DNA from: Rikenellaceae bacterium
GTDB lineage: Bacteria; Bacteroidota; Bacteroidia; Bacteroidales; Rikenellaceae
NCBI GenBank assembly: GCA_902362705.1
Contig: CABIXK010000003.1
Coordinates: 86,742-150,741, forward strand
Reading direction: 5' to 3'
Length of the DNA: 64,000 bases
Shown in pieces: positions 17,600-26,757 of this stretch (its first letter is position 1; the number at the start of each line of letters is the position of its first letter). Made by a program: the position numbers and the translations under genes. The notes below the pieces were generated by a model. It did not search any database, was not told the origin of the DNA, and saw nothing but the letters and a program-made list of their open reading frames with translations.

Positions 17600-19161
17600 C
17601 CGACTACCTACACACCGTCGACTGGTCGCGGGCGCAGTTCGCCCTGACGGCCATCTACCACTGGCTCTTCGTGCCGCTGACGCTGGGCCTGGGATTCATC
17701 ATCGCAATCATGGAGACGCGCTACGTTCGGACTGGCGATCCGTTCTGGAAGCGCACGACCAAGTTCTGGATGCGCCTGTTCGGCATCAATTTCGCCATCG
17801 GAGTGGCCACGGGGCTGATCCTCGAGTTCGAGTTCGGCACCAACTGGTCCAACTACTCCCACTTCGTGGGCGACATCTTCGGCGCCCCGCTGGCCATCGA
17901 GGGGATCATGGCTTTCTTCATGGAGTCGACCTTCATCGCCGTGATGTTCTTCGGCTGGGAGAAGGTCTCGAAGCGCATGCACCTGGCCGCCACGTGGCTC
18001 ACGGCCATCGGCGCCAACCTCTCGGCCGTCTGGATCCTGGTGGCCAACGCCTGGATGCAGCACCCCGTGGGGTGCACCTTCAACCTCGACACGGTGCGCA
18101 ACGAGATGACCTCGTTCCGGGACGTGGCCCTCTCGCCCGTGGCCGTCGACAAGTTCCTCCACACGGTCACATCGTCCTACACGCTGGCCGCACTCTTCGT
18201 CGTGGGGGTGAGCGCCTGGTACCTGCTGCGGGGCCGCGAGCGGCGGATGGCCGGCGAGAGTATCGCCCTCGCCTCGGCCTTCGGCCTCGTCTTCGCCCTC
18301 GCCACCGCCCTGACGGGCGACCGCTCGGGCGCCGTGGTGGCCCGCGTGCAGCCCATGAAGCTGGCGGCCATGGAGGCGCTCTACCGCGGCGGGGAGGGGG
18401 CTCCGCTCACCGTCGCAGGGCTGCTGCGCCCCGCGTCGCAGCGGCCGCTCAACGGCGACCCGTTCTACTTCAGCATCGAGATCCCCAAGATGCTCTCGCT
18501 GATGAGCTTCCGCGACGCGGACGCCTACGTGCCGGGCATCTACGATCTGATCGACGGCGTCCCCGAGCGGGGCATCCTCTCCGTCGGCGAGAAGATCGAG
18601 CGCGGCCGCAGCGCCGTGGCCGAGCTCGCGCGCTACCGCGCGGCGGTCGAGGCCGCCGACACCGCCGTGCAGGCCGAGGTCCGCGCGCTGTTCGACCCCG
18701 CGACGCCCCAAGGCGAGGAGTTCCTCCGCGAGCGCTTCGCCTACTTCGGCTACGGCTACCTCCGTTCGCCCGACGAGGTCATCCCCCACGTGCCGACGCT
18801 CTTCTACTCGTTCCGCGTGATGGTGGGCGCCGGCACGCTCTTCATCCTCACCCTGGGGCTCGTGTGGTGGCTCAACCGCCGCGGAGGGCTGGAGCGGCGA
18901 CGCTGGCTGCTGCGCCTGTCGATCGCCTGCGTCCCGCTGGCCTACGCCGCCTCGCAGGCCGGGTGGATCCTGGCCGAGATGGGGCGCCAGCCGTGGGCCA
19001 TCCAGGAGATGATGCCCGTCTCGGTGGCCGCCTCGAAGATCCCCGGCAGCTCGGTCGCCTTCACCTTCTTCCTCTTCCTGGCGCTCTTCACGGCGCTGCT
19101 CGTCGCCGAGCTGAGCATCATGGCGCGCCAGATCAAACTGGGTCCCGACGAAAAAGAATAG
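17596..19161 (+). CDS. cydA: Cytochrome bd quinol oxidase subunit I
   Basis: A 521-residue subunit carrying hemes b558, b595 and d; the enzyme oxidises menaquinol and reduces oxygen to water at the inner membrane. The first helix has the heme-ligand region IYHWLFVPLTLGLGF. EFEFGTNWSNYSHFVGDIFGAP, AWMQHPVG and FLHTVTSSYTLAALFVVG supply further conserved ligands. The Q-loop segment includes FYFSIEIPKMLSLMSF, and GWILAEMGRQPWAIQEMMP is near the C-terminus. In a gut anaerobe it serves oxygen scavenging or nanoaerobic respiration. It is translationally coupled to DUF4492 and precedes cydB by four bases. Confidence 0.97.
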   Translation: MTDYLHTVDWSRAQFALTAIYHWLFVPLTLGLGFIIAIMETRYVRTGDPFWKRTTKFWMRLFGINFAIGVATGLILEFEFGTNWSNYSHFVGDIFGAPLAIEGIMAFFMESTFIAVMFFGWEKVSKRMHLAATWLTAIGANLSAVWILVANAWMQHPVGCTFNLDTVRNEMTSFRDVALSPVAVDKFLHTVTSSYTLAALFVVGVSAWYLLRGRERRMAGESIALASAFGLVFALATALTGDRSGAVVARVQPMKLAAMEALYRGGEGAPLTVAGLLRPASQRPLNGDPFYFSIEIPKMLSLMSFRDADAYVPGIYDLIDGVPERGILSVGEKIERGRSAVAELARYRAAVEAADTAVQAEVRALFDPATPQGEEFLRERFAYFGYGYLRSPDEVIPHVPTLFYSFRVMVGAGTLFILTLGLVWWLNRRGGLERRRWLLRLSIACVPLAYAASQAGWILAEMGRQPWAIQEMMPVSVAASKIPGSSVAFTFFLFLALFTALLVAELSIMARQIKLGPDEKE

Positions 19162-19165
19162 CCCT

Positions 19166-20314
19166 ATGGATACCCTCTCGCTCTTACAACACTACTGGTG
19201 GTTCATCGTCGCGCTGCTGGGCGCGCTGCTCGTCTTCCTGCTCTTCGTGCAGGGCGGTCAGGCACTGCTCTACGACCTGGGCCGCACGGACGAAGAACGC
19301 AATCTGGTGGTCAACTCGCTGGGCCGCAAATGGGAGCTCACCTTCACCACGCTCGTCACCTTCGGCGGCGCCTTCTTCGCCTCGTTCCCGCTCTTCTACT
19401 CCACCTCGTTCGGCGGGGCGTGCTACGTGTGGCTGGCCATCCTGCTCTGCTTCGTGGTGCAGGCCGTGGCCTACGAATACCGCCGCAAGCCCGCCAACGT
19501 GCTGGGTGAAAAAACCTTCAACGCCTTCCTCGTCGCCAACGGAGTACTCGGCCCCCTGCTGCTCGGCACCGCCGTCTCGACCCTCTTCACCGGCGCTCCT
19601 TTCACGGTCGACCGCCTCAACCTGGCCGCCGGAGCCGCCGACGGCGCGGCGGTGATCTCGCAGTGGGCGACCCCGTGGCACGGGCTCGACGCCGTGGCCA
19701 GCCTCCACAACGTGGCGCTCGGTCTGGCCGTGGCCCTGCTCGCCATGGCGCTCGCCTGCCAGTACTTCCTCAACGACATCGCCGACGCGACGCTCGCGGA
19801 GCGCGCCCGGCGGCGGATGATCCCCCTCGCGGCCGGCTTCCTCGCTCTCTTCGCGGGGTGGCTCGTGCGGCTGCTCACCATCGACGGCTACACGGCCGAC
19901 GCCGCGGGCACGATCCGCGTCGAGCACTTCAAATACTGGCACAATCTGGTGCAGATGCCCGCGGTGGCGGTATTGCTGCTGGCGGGCGTAGCGTCGGTCG
20001 CGTGGAGCTTCCGGCGCGGCAGCCGCGGGCGGCGCGACGCCGTGTGGTTCGGCGGCGGGGGCACGGTGGCCACCGTGCTGGCGCTGCTGCTCCTCGCCGG
20101 ATGGAACGACACGGCCTACTACCCCTCGCTCGCGGACATGCAGTCGTCGCTGACCATCCGCAACTCGTCGTCGAGCCTCTTCACGCTGCGGACGATGGCC
20201 TGGGTGTCGCTCGCCGTACCCTTCGTCGCGGCCTACATCGCCTGGGTGTGGCGCGCGATGAACCGCCGGCCCCTCACGCGCGACGAGCTGCGCGAGGGCG
20301 GGCACCAATACTGA
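19166..20314 (+). CDS. cydB: Cytochrome bd quinol oxidase subunit II
   Basis: A 382-residue membrane subunit with about eight helices that pairs with CydA. It has the N-terminal YWWFIVALLGALLVFLLFVQGGQ typical of CydB, the conserved RTDEERNLVVNSLGRKWE, and EYRRKPANVLG. The later segment GWNDTAYYPSLADMQSSLTIRNSSS is characteristic of Bacteroidota CydB. A strong bidirectional terminator follows. Confidence 0.96.
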   Translation: MDTLSLLQHYWWFIVALLGALLVFLLFVQGGQALLYDLGRTDEERNLVVNSLGRKWELTFTTLVTFGGAFFASFPLFYSTSFGGACYVWLAILLCFVVQAVAYEYRRKPANVLGEKTFNAFLVANGVLGPLLLGTAVSTLFTGAPFTVDRLNLAAGAADGAAVISQWATPWHGLDAVASLHNVALGLAVALLAMALACQYFLNDIADATLAERARRRMIPLAAGFLALFAGWLVRLLTIDGYTADAAGTIRVEHFKYWHNLVQMPAVAVLLLAGVASVAWSFRRGSRGRRDAVWFGGGGTVATVLALLLLAGWNDTAYYPSLADMQSSLTIRNSSSSLFTLRTMAWVSLAVPFVAAYIAWVWRAMNRRPLTRDELREGGHQY

Positions 20315-20323
20315 CACATCCAC

Positions 20324-20357
20324 AAAAAAAGAGGCTCGCGACATGCGAGCCTCTTTT
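20324..20357. terminator. Bidirectional terminator between cydB and GH16 gene
   Basis: GAGGCTCGC and its complement around a five-base loop, with a run of A before and T after, so it works for both convergent units. Confidence 0.9.
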
Positions 20358-20360
20358 CGG

Positions 20361-21140
20361 TTATTTGCGCCGGTAGTAGCGTACCCAGTCGACCTCCATC
20401 TCGACGGGCACCTCCGCGGGGTCGATCTCCCCGACCCACGTGCCGCCCAGCTGCATGTCGACGAGCAGGTAGTAGGGCTTGTCGAAGGGGTACTGCCCCT
20501 CGCGGTCGGTCTCGATGCGCGGGTAGGCGAAGCTCCGCCGCCCGTTGACCGAGAAGACGAGCGAGTCGGGCCCGAGCTCCACGCCGTAGACGTTGTAGTC
20601 GTCGGGGCGGATGGGGGCCGTCGCCCCGTGGGGCGGCACGTCGCCCATCCCCAGCGTGTGGGTGTAGTGGGAGTGGACGGTCTGGTAGACGATCGTGTCG
20701 TGGTTCAGGCGCTCCATGATGTCGATCTCGCCGCCCGTGGGCCACGGGAAGCGCTCCTCCTCGAAGGGCTTGAGCCAGATCGCGGGCCAGGCGCCCCGGG
20801 CGCCGTGCAGGCGGGCGCGGACCTCCAGCCGCCCGCCGTGGAACGCCCGCTTGCCCTTGGTGTAGAGGCCGCCAGTGAGGTAGGCCGCCGAGTCGGCAGG
20901 GTCGTCGTTGGCGATGGCGCGCAAGATGAGGTTGCCGTCGCGCAGGCCGTAGCAGCGCCCGTCGTCGGACATCTTCTGCGCCCACTCGGGGTGCCAGCGG
21001 GGGATCTTCGACCACGAGGCCGTGTCGACGCACCCCTCGAAATCGTCCTCCCACACCAGCTCCCACTCGCCGGCCGCGGGGCCCGCGCATCCGGCGAGCG
21101 CCGCAGCGGCCAGCCAGGCGAAAAGCGAGCGTCGCATCAT
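20361..21140 (-). CDS. GH16 family lipoprotein (laminarinase/beta-glucanase-like)
   Basis: A 259-residue protein, read from the ATG at 21140, with a lipoprotein signal ending LAGC. The GH16 catalytic signature is GGEIDIMERLN (ExDxxE; two catalytic Glu with Asp between). Supporting fold segments are WELVWEDDFEG, GGLYTKGKRAFHGGRLEVRA, GAWPAIWLKP and a final VDWVRYYRRK. GH16 enzymes cut beta-1,3/1,4-glucans, agar or related glycans; with no SusCD genes nearby, the substrate is unclear. It follows fabI by two bases in the same direction. Confidence 0.93.
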   Translation of the reverse strand: MMRRSLFAWLAAAALAGCAGPAAGEWELVWEDDFEGCVDTASWSKIPRWHPEWAQKMSDDGRCYGLRDGNLILRAIANDDPADSAAYLTGGLYTKGKRAFHGGRLEVRARLHGARGAWPAIWLKPFEEERFPWPTGGEIDIMERLNHDTIVYQTVHSHYTHTLGMGDVPPHGATAPIRPDDYNVYGVELGPDSLVFSVNGRRSFAYPRIETDREGQYPFDKPYYLLVDMQLGGTWVGEIDPAEVPVEMEVDWVRYYRRK

Positions 21141-21142
21141 GC

Positions 21143-22000
21143 CTACTTGCCGAACGGATACTGGTTCTCGTTCACGTCGTCGAAGCGCATGCCCTTCTCG
21201 TAGGTGCGCATGGCGCGGCGCGACATGCCCATCGACGAGAAGCCGCCGTCGTGGTAGAGGTTCTGCATCGTGACCTTGCGCGTGAAGTCGGAGAAGAGCG
21301 TGAGCACGTAGTCGGCGCAATCCTCGGCCGAGGCGTTGCCCAGCGGCGACATGCTCTCGGCGAATGACATCAGGTCGCCCATGCCCAGCACGCCGTTGCC
21401 CGCCGTGGTCGGCGTGGGCGACTGCGACACGGTGTTGATGCGCACGTGCTTCTCGCGGCCGTAGATGTAGCCGAAGCTGCGGGCGATCGACTCGAGCAGC
21501 GCCTTGGCGTCGGCCATGTCGTTGTAGCCGTAGAGGGTGCGCTGCGCGGCGATGTAGCTCAGCGCCACGATCGAACCCCACTCGTTGAGGGCGTCCTTCT
21601 TGCGGGCCACCTGGATCGCCTTGTGGAACGAGATGGCCGAGATGTCGAGCGTCTTCTGCAGGAAGCCGTAGTCCAGATCGTCGTAGGTGCGGCCCTTGCG
21701 CACGTTGGGCGACATGCCGATCGAGTGGAGCATGAAGTCGAAACGACCGCCGAAGTGCTCCATCGTCTTGTCGATGAGGTTTTCGAGGTCCTCGACGCTC
21801 GTCGCGTCGGCCGGCACCACGATCGTGTTGCACTTCTCGGCCAGCTCCGAGATGGTTCCCATGCGGATGGAGACGGCGGTATTCGTGAGGACGATCTCAG
21901 CCCCTTCGGCCACGGCCCGCTCGGCCACCTTCCAGGCGATCGACTGCTCGTTCAGAGCGCCGAAAATCAGTCCTTTCTTTCCTTCGAGTAACTTTCCCAT
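21143..22000 (-). CDS. fabI: Enoyl-[acyl-carrier-protein] reductase (NADH)
   Basis: A 285-residue FabI catalysing the last reduction of fatty-acid elongation. It starts MGKLLEGKKGLIFGALNEQSIAWKVA, the FabI nucleotide loop with the SIAW motif. VSRF-type positions are seen as LHSIGMSP, and the catalytic Tyr/Lys pair appears in YNDMADAKALLESIARSFG, followed by IRINTVSQSPT-like NTVSQSPTPT. The GH16 gene directly follows. Confidence 0.96.
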   Translation of the reverse strand: MGKLLEGKKGLIFGALNEQSIAWKVAERAVAEGAEIVLTNTAVSIRMGTISELAEKCNTIVVPADATSVEDLENLIDKTMEHFGGRFDFMLHSIGMSPNVRKGRTYDDLDYGFLQKTLDISAISFHKAIQVARKKDALNEWGSIVALSYIAAQRTLYGYNDMADAKALLESIARSFGYIYGREKHVRINTVSQSPTPTTAGNGVLGMGDLMSFAESMSPLGNASAEDCADYVLTLFSDFTRKVTMQNLYHDGGFSSMGMSRRAMRTYEKGMRFDDVNENQYPFGK

Positions 22001-22026
22001 AACGTATATCGGTTAAAAAATTCGGA

Positions 22027-22034
22027 CAAAAGTA
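22027..22034 (-). promoter_or_regulatory. -7 box TACTTTTG for fabI
   Basis: TACTTTTG on the minus strand, 26 bases before the fabI ATG, in an AT-rich island. Confidence 0.68.
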
Positions 22035-22204
22035 ACAAAAAATTCCGGGATTCCAATGTTTTCGCCCCTCGGCTCCCTTTTTGGCGCCCCGCCCGCTGCC
22101 GGCGGAGTAGGCCCGCGGCCCGTTCGTGCTATCGCCGCCCGAACGGAACACGGCGCGCCGACCGAACGGCGCAGTCGCGTCCGAACGCAACATCGGCCGC
22201 CCGC

Positions 22205-22239
22205 AAAAAAAGAGCCCGGGAGGGAGACCTCCGGGGCTC
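22205..22239 (-). terminator. Terminator after the DUF5723-like gene
   Basis: On the minus strand GAGCCC/GGGCTC with CGGAGG/CCTCC-type inner pairing, followed by seven T. Confidence 0.8.
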
Positions 22240-22278
22240 GCGGGTTGCGGGGACGTTTGGGTTGCGGGGGCGCAACGG

Positions 22279-23638
22279 CTATCGGTCGGCCGCAAGACGC
22301 CGGTCGTAGGGCAGCCAGGCCGCCACGTGGCGCTGCCCCAAACGCCCCATGGGGATGCCGAGCCCCAGCGTGACGCGGGCCGTGCGCTGCCGCACGGGGA
22401 AGAACTGAGGCGACAGACGCGCCGTGAGCAGGTCGGTGGCCACGAAGAGGTTGATCCACCCCGGGCAGAGGTTGAGCGCCAGCCCCAGCGAGCCGCCCGT
22501 GCTGCCCTGCGTGTAGCCGCAGCCGAGCGTGAACCATCCGACGGGGGTGTAGTTGACCGACGCCGTGAGGGCGTGGAGCGTGGTCATGGCGCGGAAGCGG
22601 CTCTCGTAGAGCAGCCCCAGCGACACGCGGCGGCGCCACAGCCGGTATTCGAGACCCGCGCGCAGCGAAGCGCATCAGATCGTCGAGGTCGAAGTCGGGC
22701 GACGAGGCGCCCTGCCCGCCGGCGATCTCCACGCCCGTGTACTCGAGGCGTGCGGCCGCCGTGCCCTGCACGGCGCTGCGGGCGTTCCACACGATGAAGC
22801 CCAGATCTGTGACCGCCAGCGAGGCCTTCAGATCGGGCAGGATGTCGCACGCCACGCCCAGATCCAGGGCCATGCCGTAGCCCGCGGGGCGGAAGCCGTC
22901 GACGGAGATGTCGGAGGGCTCGAAGTAGCGGTCGCCCGCCTCGTCGGTGCGGTACTCGACCGCAGCGCCGGGGATGTGGGCGTCGAGCGTGCCCTGCGCG
23001 TCGACGCTCCAGCGCTCCTCGTGCAGCACGACGTCGAGGCGGTCGAAGTCGAGGCGCGCCCGGGCGCCGCCCACCACCGCCTTCGCACGGAAGCCCAGGT
23101 AGAGCCGCTCGTCGAGCAGCGGGAACGAATAGGCGAAGCCGGCGTCTACCCAGCTCTCGGCAGCCGCCGAGAGGTTGCGGATAGCACCGTCGTCGCCCCG
23201 CTTGGCGAACTCGACCAGCGAGCGGGGCAGGTTGACCTCGCCCGAGGCGCGCACGTTGATGTCCACCGACCAGAAGCTCTTGCCGTTGCGCGCATAGCTG
23301 CCGAAGCTCAGCAGCGAGAGGCGCACGTCGCTACCGACGCGGTTGTCGGCCGAGAGCCCCGCCAGGGCGTCAGCGGCCGAGACCTCGCGGTCGAGCAGCG
23401 TCACCAGCCGCCCGCCGCGCGTGAAGAGCAGGCGGTCGAGCGCCACGTCGGTGTTCACGGCGGCGTCGACGCCGCCCAGAGCCGGGATGTCGAAGTAGCC
23501 GCGCTGCGGCGCCAGGGCCGGATTGAGGCGGCTGCGGAGGGTCGACCCCTCCATGAAGTAGGCCGCAGGGTGCTGCGCGGCGGCCGTCGCGCACACGAGC
23601 AGCGCGGCGACGAGCGTATGGAGTCTTTTCGCGATCAT
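22279..23638 (-). pseudogene. DUF5723-type outer-membrane barrel protein, frameshifted
   Basis: The reading frame from the ATG at 23638 (MIAKRLHTLVAALLVCATAAAQ, a signal peptide) is clean to about 22666. There the product changes from barrel-like sequence ending SPDFDLDDLMRF to nonsense. The natural continuation LRAGLEYRLWRRRVSLGLLY, then FTLGCGYTQGSTGGSLGLAL, is in another frame from 22665 to the stop at 22279. One extra base or two missing bases after the Phe codon at 22667-22669 would join them. The restored product would be about 450 residues with N-terminal motifs of the DUF5723/PorV-like family (LRSRLNPALAPQRGYFDIP). It could be a true mutation or a sequence error. The partner lipoprotein gene ends 12 bases upstream. 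Confidence 0.75.
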
Positions 23639-23650
23639 GGGAGCCAAGGG

Positions 23651-24577
23651 TTAGAAGTCGAGACCGAGCGCGCCCCGCTTGCGCAGGAAGAGCCGGATCG
23701 AGAGGGGTTCGTCGGCCAGCGCGTCGGCCGAGCCGGGATAGTAGCGCAGCAGCTCGACGGGCACGACCACCTTCACGCGGTCGGCGTCGCAAAGCGCGCG
23801 CAGGTCGTCGGCATAAATATAGGTCGAGGGGAGCTCGCTCGCCCCGCGCGCCGCCACGACGAACCGCTCGATGCGGATGCCGGAGGGCGAGAAGACGGGC
23901 TGCAAGGCCACGGAGAGGGGCAGCAGGCTGGCGATCTCGCCCTCGACGGAGAGCGTGCGCATCGGGACGGCCGTCCCCGGCGGGTCGAGGTTTTCGACCA
24001 GCATGTCGAGCACGTCGTCGAGCTCCAGGCGCCCCAGATCGAACTCCAGATCGGAGACCTCGATCCCCGAGAGGTACTCCGAGGCCTTGGCGCGGACGCT
24101 CTCGCGCAGCGCCGCGTCGGCGCGGAAGAGCAGCCGGAACGCCGCGACGAACTCCGCCTCGGAGGCGTCGTGCCCCAGGCCGAGCCGGTCGGCGAACTCG
24201 CCGGCGTAGCGCCCGGCCACGAGCGCGGCCACCTCCGTGAGCTTGGCCTCGTCGCGCTGCATCTGCCCCAACAGGGCGTCGGTCAGGGCGAGGCGGTAGG
24301 CGGCCTCGTCGCGCAGGCGCACCAGATCGACCCACTCGCCGTCAGGCAGCGGCGCGGGGAGCCAGGCGTCGGCCTCGCCCAACAGCTGGCGGAGCGAGAG
24401 GCCGCCGCCCTCGATGTCGTCGAGCGAGACGCGGATGCGGGCCAGCGGGGCGTCGAACTGCGAAGCGTCGTCGCCCACGACGATGTCGTCGGTATCGACG
24501 CCGCTCAGGTTGTAGTCGCCGTCGACGCACGAGGCCAGCGCCCAGGCGGCCAACGGCAGGAGAAAGAGTCGTTTCAT
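23651..24577 (-). CDS. Hypothetical lipoprotein, partner of the barrel gene
   Basis: A 308-residue protein with a lipoprotein signal (MKRLFLLPLAAWALASC). The mature part starts VDGDYNLSGVDTDDIVVGDD; DYNLSxVDTD-like openings occur in Bacteroidales surface lipoproteins found beside DUF5723 barrels. The middle is alpha-helical and acidic; the end (ALADEPLSIRLFLRKRGALGLDF) is beta-like. No catalytic motif is recognised. It is the first gene of a two-gene unit with the frameshifted barrel gene and has a consensus -7 box upstream. Confidence 0.8.
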   Translation of the reverse strand: MKRLFLLPLAAWALASCVDGDYNLSGVDTDDIVVGDDASQFDAPLARIRVSLDDIEGGGLSLRQLLGEADAWLPAPLPDGEWVDLVRLRDEAAYRLALTDALLGQMQRDEAKLTEVAALVAGRYAGEFADRLGLGHDASEAEFVAAFRLLFRADAALRESVRAKASEYLSGIEVSDLEFDLGRLELDDVLDMLVENLDPPGTAVPMRTLSVEGEIASLLPLSVALQPVFSPSGIRIERFVVAARGASELPSTYIYADDLRALCDADRVKVVVPVELLRYYPGSADALADEPLSIRLFLRKRGALGLDF

Positions 24578-24627
24578 ATATGGTCGTTCGGGTGATCGGC
24601 CCGCAACGTGCGGAGCGATTCGGGCGG

Positions 24628-24635
24628 CAAAGATA
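24628..24635 (-). promoter_or_regulatory. -7 box TATCTTTG for the lipoprotein-barrel unit
   Basis: TATCTTTG on the minus strand, 50 bases before the ATG at 24577. Confidence 0.68.
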
Positions 24636-24728
24636 AGGTTTTCTGCGTCATACGCCAAATCGGGCGCAGGCGGGCCTGCTTCCGCCCCGACAGCATGCAG
24701 GCGATTTTGCTCCGACCCGCAACCTTTC

Positions 24729-24791
24729 GTATCTTTGGCTTCGCCCAAGATACTCCGTCTCGGCAGAACCAAGCCTGCGGCTTGTTTCTGC
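24729..24791. repeat. Twin hairpins between duplicated -7 boxes upstream of uvrC
   Basis: The first hairpin, 24729-24753, has 10-bp arms GTATCTTTGG/CCCAAGATAC with one mismatch and a CTTCG loop. The second, 24763-24791, has arms GCAGAACCAAGCC/GGCTTGTTTCTGC with one mismatch and a TGC loop. The first arm itself contains the TATCTTTG -7 box, so the promoter is embedded in a palindrome. It looks like a compact palindromic intergenic repeat. Confidence 0.7.
24730..24737 (+). promoter_or_regulatory. Upstream -7 box TATCTTTG (uvrC distal promoter)
   Basis: TATCTTTG within TTTCGTATCTTTG; the same 13-base string recurs 75 bases downstream, suggesting duplication. Confidence 0.55.
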
Positions 24792-24804
24792 GCTTGACTT
24801 TTCG

Positions 24805-24812
24805 TATCTTTG
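24805..24812 (+). promoter_or_regulatory. Proximal -7 box TATCTTTG for uvrC
   Basis: Eight bases before the uvrC ATG at 24821, leaving essentially no leader if this box is used. Confidence 0.65.
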
Positions 24813-24820
24813 TCCCATCT

Positions 24821-26659
24821 ATGTCCGCCGCACAGCACGCACCGAAAGAGTCGCTCAAGGAGCAGGTCGCCCTGCTCCCTTTCGCCCCCGGGGTCTACCA
24901 GTTCCTCAACCGGGAGGGGACGGTCATCTACGTGGGCAAGGCCAAGAGCCTGCGCAAGAGGGTCTCCTCCTACTTCGTCGAGAACCGCGACCACAGCCCC
25001 AAGGTGCGCGTGATGGTGCGGCAGATCGCCCGGATCCGCCACATCGTCGTGGGGAGCGAGACCGACGCCCTGCTGCTCGAGAACTCGCTCATCAAGAGCC
25101 TCCAGCCCCGCTACAACATCCTGCTCAAGGACGACAAGAGCTACCCGTGGATCGTCGTGCGGCGCGAGCGCTTCCCGCGCGTGCAGTCGACGCGGCAGCT
25201 CGTGCGCGATGGCTCGCAGTATTTCGGCCCCTACGGCTCGGGGATGATGCAGCGCAGCGTGCTGGAGTTCGTGCGCGAGGTGGTGCCGCTGCGCACCTGC
25301 AAGCTCGACCTCTCGCCCGAGAAGATCGCCCGCGGCAGCTACGGCGTCTGCCTCCAGTACCACCTGGGCAACTGCCGCGGACCCTGCATCGGGGCGCAGA
25401 GCGAGGAGGAGTACGCCCGCCAGGTCGACCTCGTCACTTCGGTGCTGCGGGGCGACCTGCGGCCCGTGCGCCGCTATCTGGAGGGGGAGATGGAGCGCGC
25501 GGCCGCGGCGCTGAAGTTCGAGGCCGCGCAGCGCTACAAACAGCGCCTCGACGCGCTGGACCACTACTCGAGCCGGTCGGTGATCGTCAGCGCCCGCATC
25601 GTCGATATCGACGTCTTCTCGCTCGTCGAAGACGACGATGCGGCCTGGTGCAACTTCGTGCGCATCCGCCACGGCTCGGTCGTGGGCGTGACGACCGTGC
25701 GCCTCACGGCGGGCATCGGCGGCGAGCGGGCCGACATGCTCACGCTGGCGATCCAGCACCTGGTCGACCGCTTCGGCGGAGGCGAGCTCGCGCGCGAGGT
25801 CGTCGTGCCCTTCCCGCCCTCCACGACGCTGCTCTTCGACGGGGTGACCTTCACCGTGCCCAAGCGGGGCGAGAAGCTCGACCTGCTCGAATTTTCGCAG
25901 AAGAGCGCCCGCATCTACCGCGCCGAGCAGCTCAAGAACCTCGAGATCCGCAACCCCGAGCGCCACACCGAGCGGCTGCTCGCCTCGCTGCAACAGGCCC
26001 TGCGCCTCGACCGGCCGCCGCGCCGCATCGAGTGCTTCGACAACTCCAACCTGCAGGGGGCCCACCCCGTGGCCTCGTGCGTCGTCTTCCGCGACGGACG
26101 CCCAGCGCGCAAGGAGTACCGCCACTTCAACATCAAGACGGTCGAAGGCCCCGACGACTACGCCTCGATGCGCGAGGTGGTCTACCGCCGCTACAGCCGC
26201 CTGAAGGAGGAGGGGGCCGAGCTGCCCGACCTGGTGATCGCCGACGGCGGCAAGGGACAGATGGGGGTCATCAGCGAGGTGCTCCGCTACCTGGGGCTCG
26301 CGATCCCCGTCGCCGGTCTGGCCAAGGACGACCGCCACCGCACCACCGAGCTCTACTGCGGCGACCCGCCCCTGCTCGTAGGTCTGAAGCCCGCCTCGCC
26401 CCTCTTCCACTTCCTCGCCCACATCCAGGAGGAGGTGCACCGCTTCGCCATCGCGTTCCACCGCCAGAAGCGCAGCAAGGCATTCATCCACAGCGAGCTG
26501 GAGCAGATCGAGGGCATCGGAGCCAAGACCATTGCCACCCTGTTGCAACACTTCCGCACGGTGGCCAAGATCAAGGCCGCGCCCCGCGAGGAGCTCGAGG
26601 CGTTGGTCGGGCAGGCCCGCGCGCGCCGCATCCGCGCCTTCTTCGACGGCGAGCAGTAA
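24821..26659 (+). CDS. uvrC: Excinuclease ABC subunit C
   Basis: A 612-residue UvrC, the dual-incision nuclease of nucleotide excision repair. The N-terminal GIY-YIG domain shows GVYQFLNREGTVIYVGKAKSLRKR, with the catalytic region to about residue 95. The Cys-containing CLQYHLGNCRGPCIG, a UVR domain (residues about 205-240, AAALKFEAAQRYKQRLDAL), and the RNase-H-like C-terminal nuclease (RIECFDNSNLQGAHPVAS, VIADGGKGQMG) follow. A helix-hairpin-helix (IEGIGAKTIATLLQHF, RARRIRAFF) ends it. The start MSAAQHAPKESLK at 24821 is preferred: upstream in-frame codons run through the promoter and hairpins. Confidence 0.95.
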   Translation: MSAAQHAPKESLKEQVALLPFAPGVYQFLNREGTVIYVGKAKSLRKRVSSYFVENRDHSPKVRVMVRQIARIRHIVVGSETDALLLENSLIKSLQPRYNILLKDDKSYPWIVVRRERFPRVQSTRQLVRDGSQYFGPYGSGMMQRSVLEFVREVVPLRTCKLDLSPEKIARGSYGVCLQYHLGNCRGPCIGAQSEEEYARQVDLVTSVLRGDLRPVRRYLEGEMERAAAALKFEAAQRYKQRLDALDHYSSRSVIVSARIVDIDVFSLVEDDDAAWCNFVRIRHGSVVGVTTVRLTAGIGGERADMLTLAIQHLVDRFGGGELAREVVVPFPPSTTLLFDGVTFTVPKRGEKLDLLEFSQKSARIYRAEQLKNLEIRNPERHTERLLASLQQALRLDRPPRRIECFDNSNLQGAHPVASCVVFRDGRPARKEYRHFNIKTVEGPDDYASMREVVYRRYSRLKEEGAELPDLVIADGGKGQMGVISEVLRYLGLAIPVAGLAKDDRHRTTELYCGDPPLLVGLKPASPLFHFLAHIQEEVHRFAIAFHRQKRSKAFIHSELEQIEGIGAKTIATLLQHFRTVAKIKAAPREELEALVGQARARRIRAFFDGEQ

Positions 26660-26757
26660 CGCCCCGCAGCCCTCCTCCGCACGCCCGCGGCGCATCGGCA
26701 GCCCATCCGCAACGCCCCGGCGCACACCCCCGGCGCGCCCGCCGCGAAAATAATTCC

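Noticed and set aside
24608..24820. Longer N-terminus for uvrC
   Set aside because: In-frame upstream codons run through two -7 boxes and two hairpins and add nonhomologous residues before the GIY-YIG domain.
23651..26725. A 1024-codon minus-strand frame running into the lipoprotein
   Set aside because: Only the 24577-23651 part (signal peptide and own promoter) is real; the rest is antisense to uvrC.
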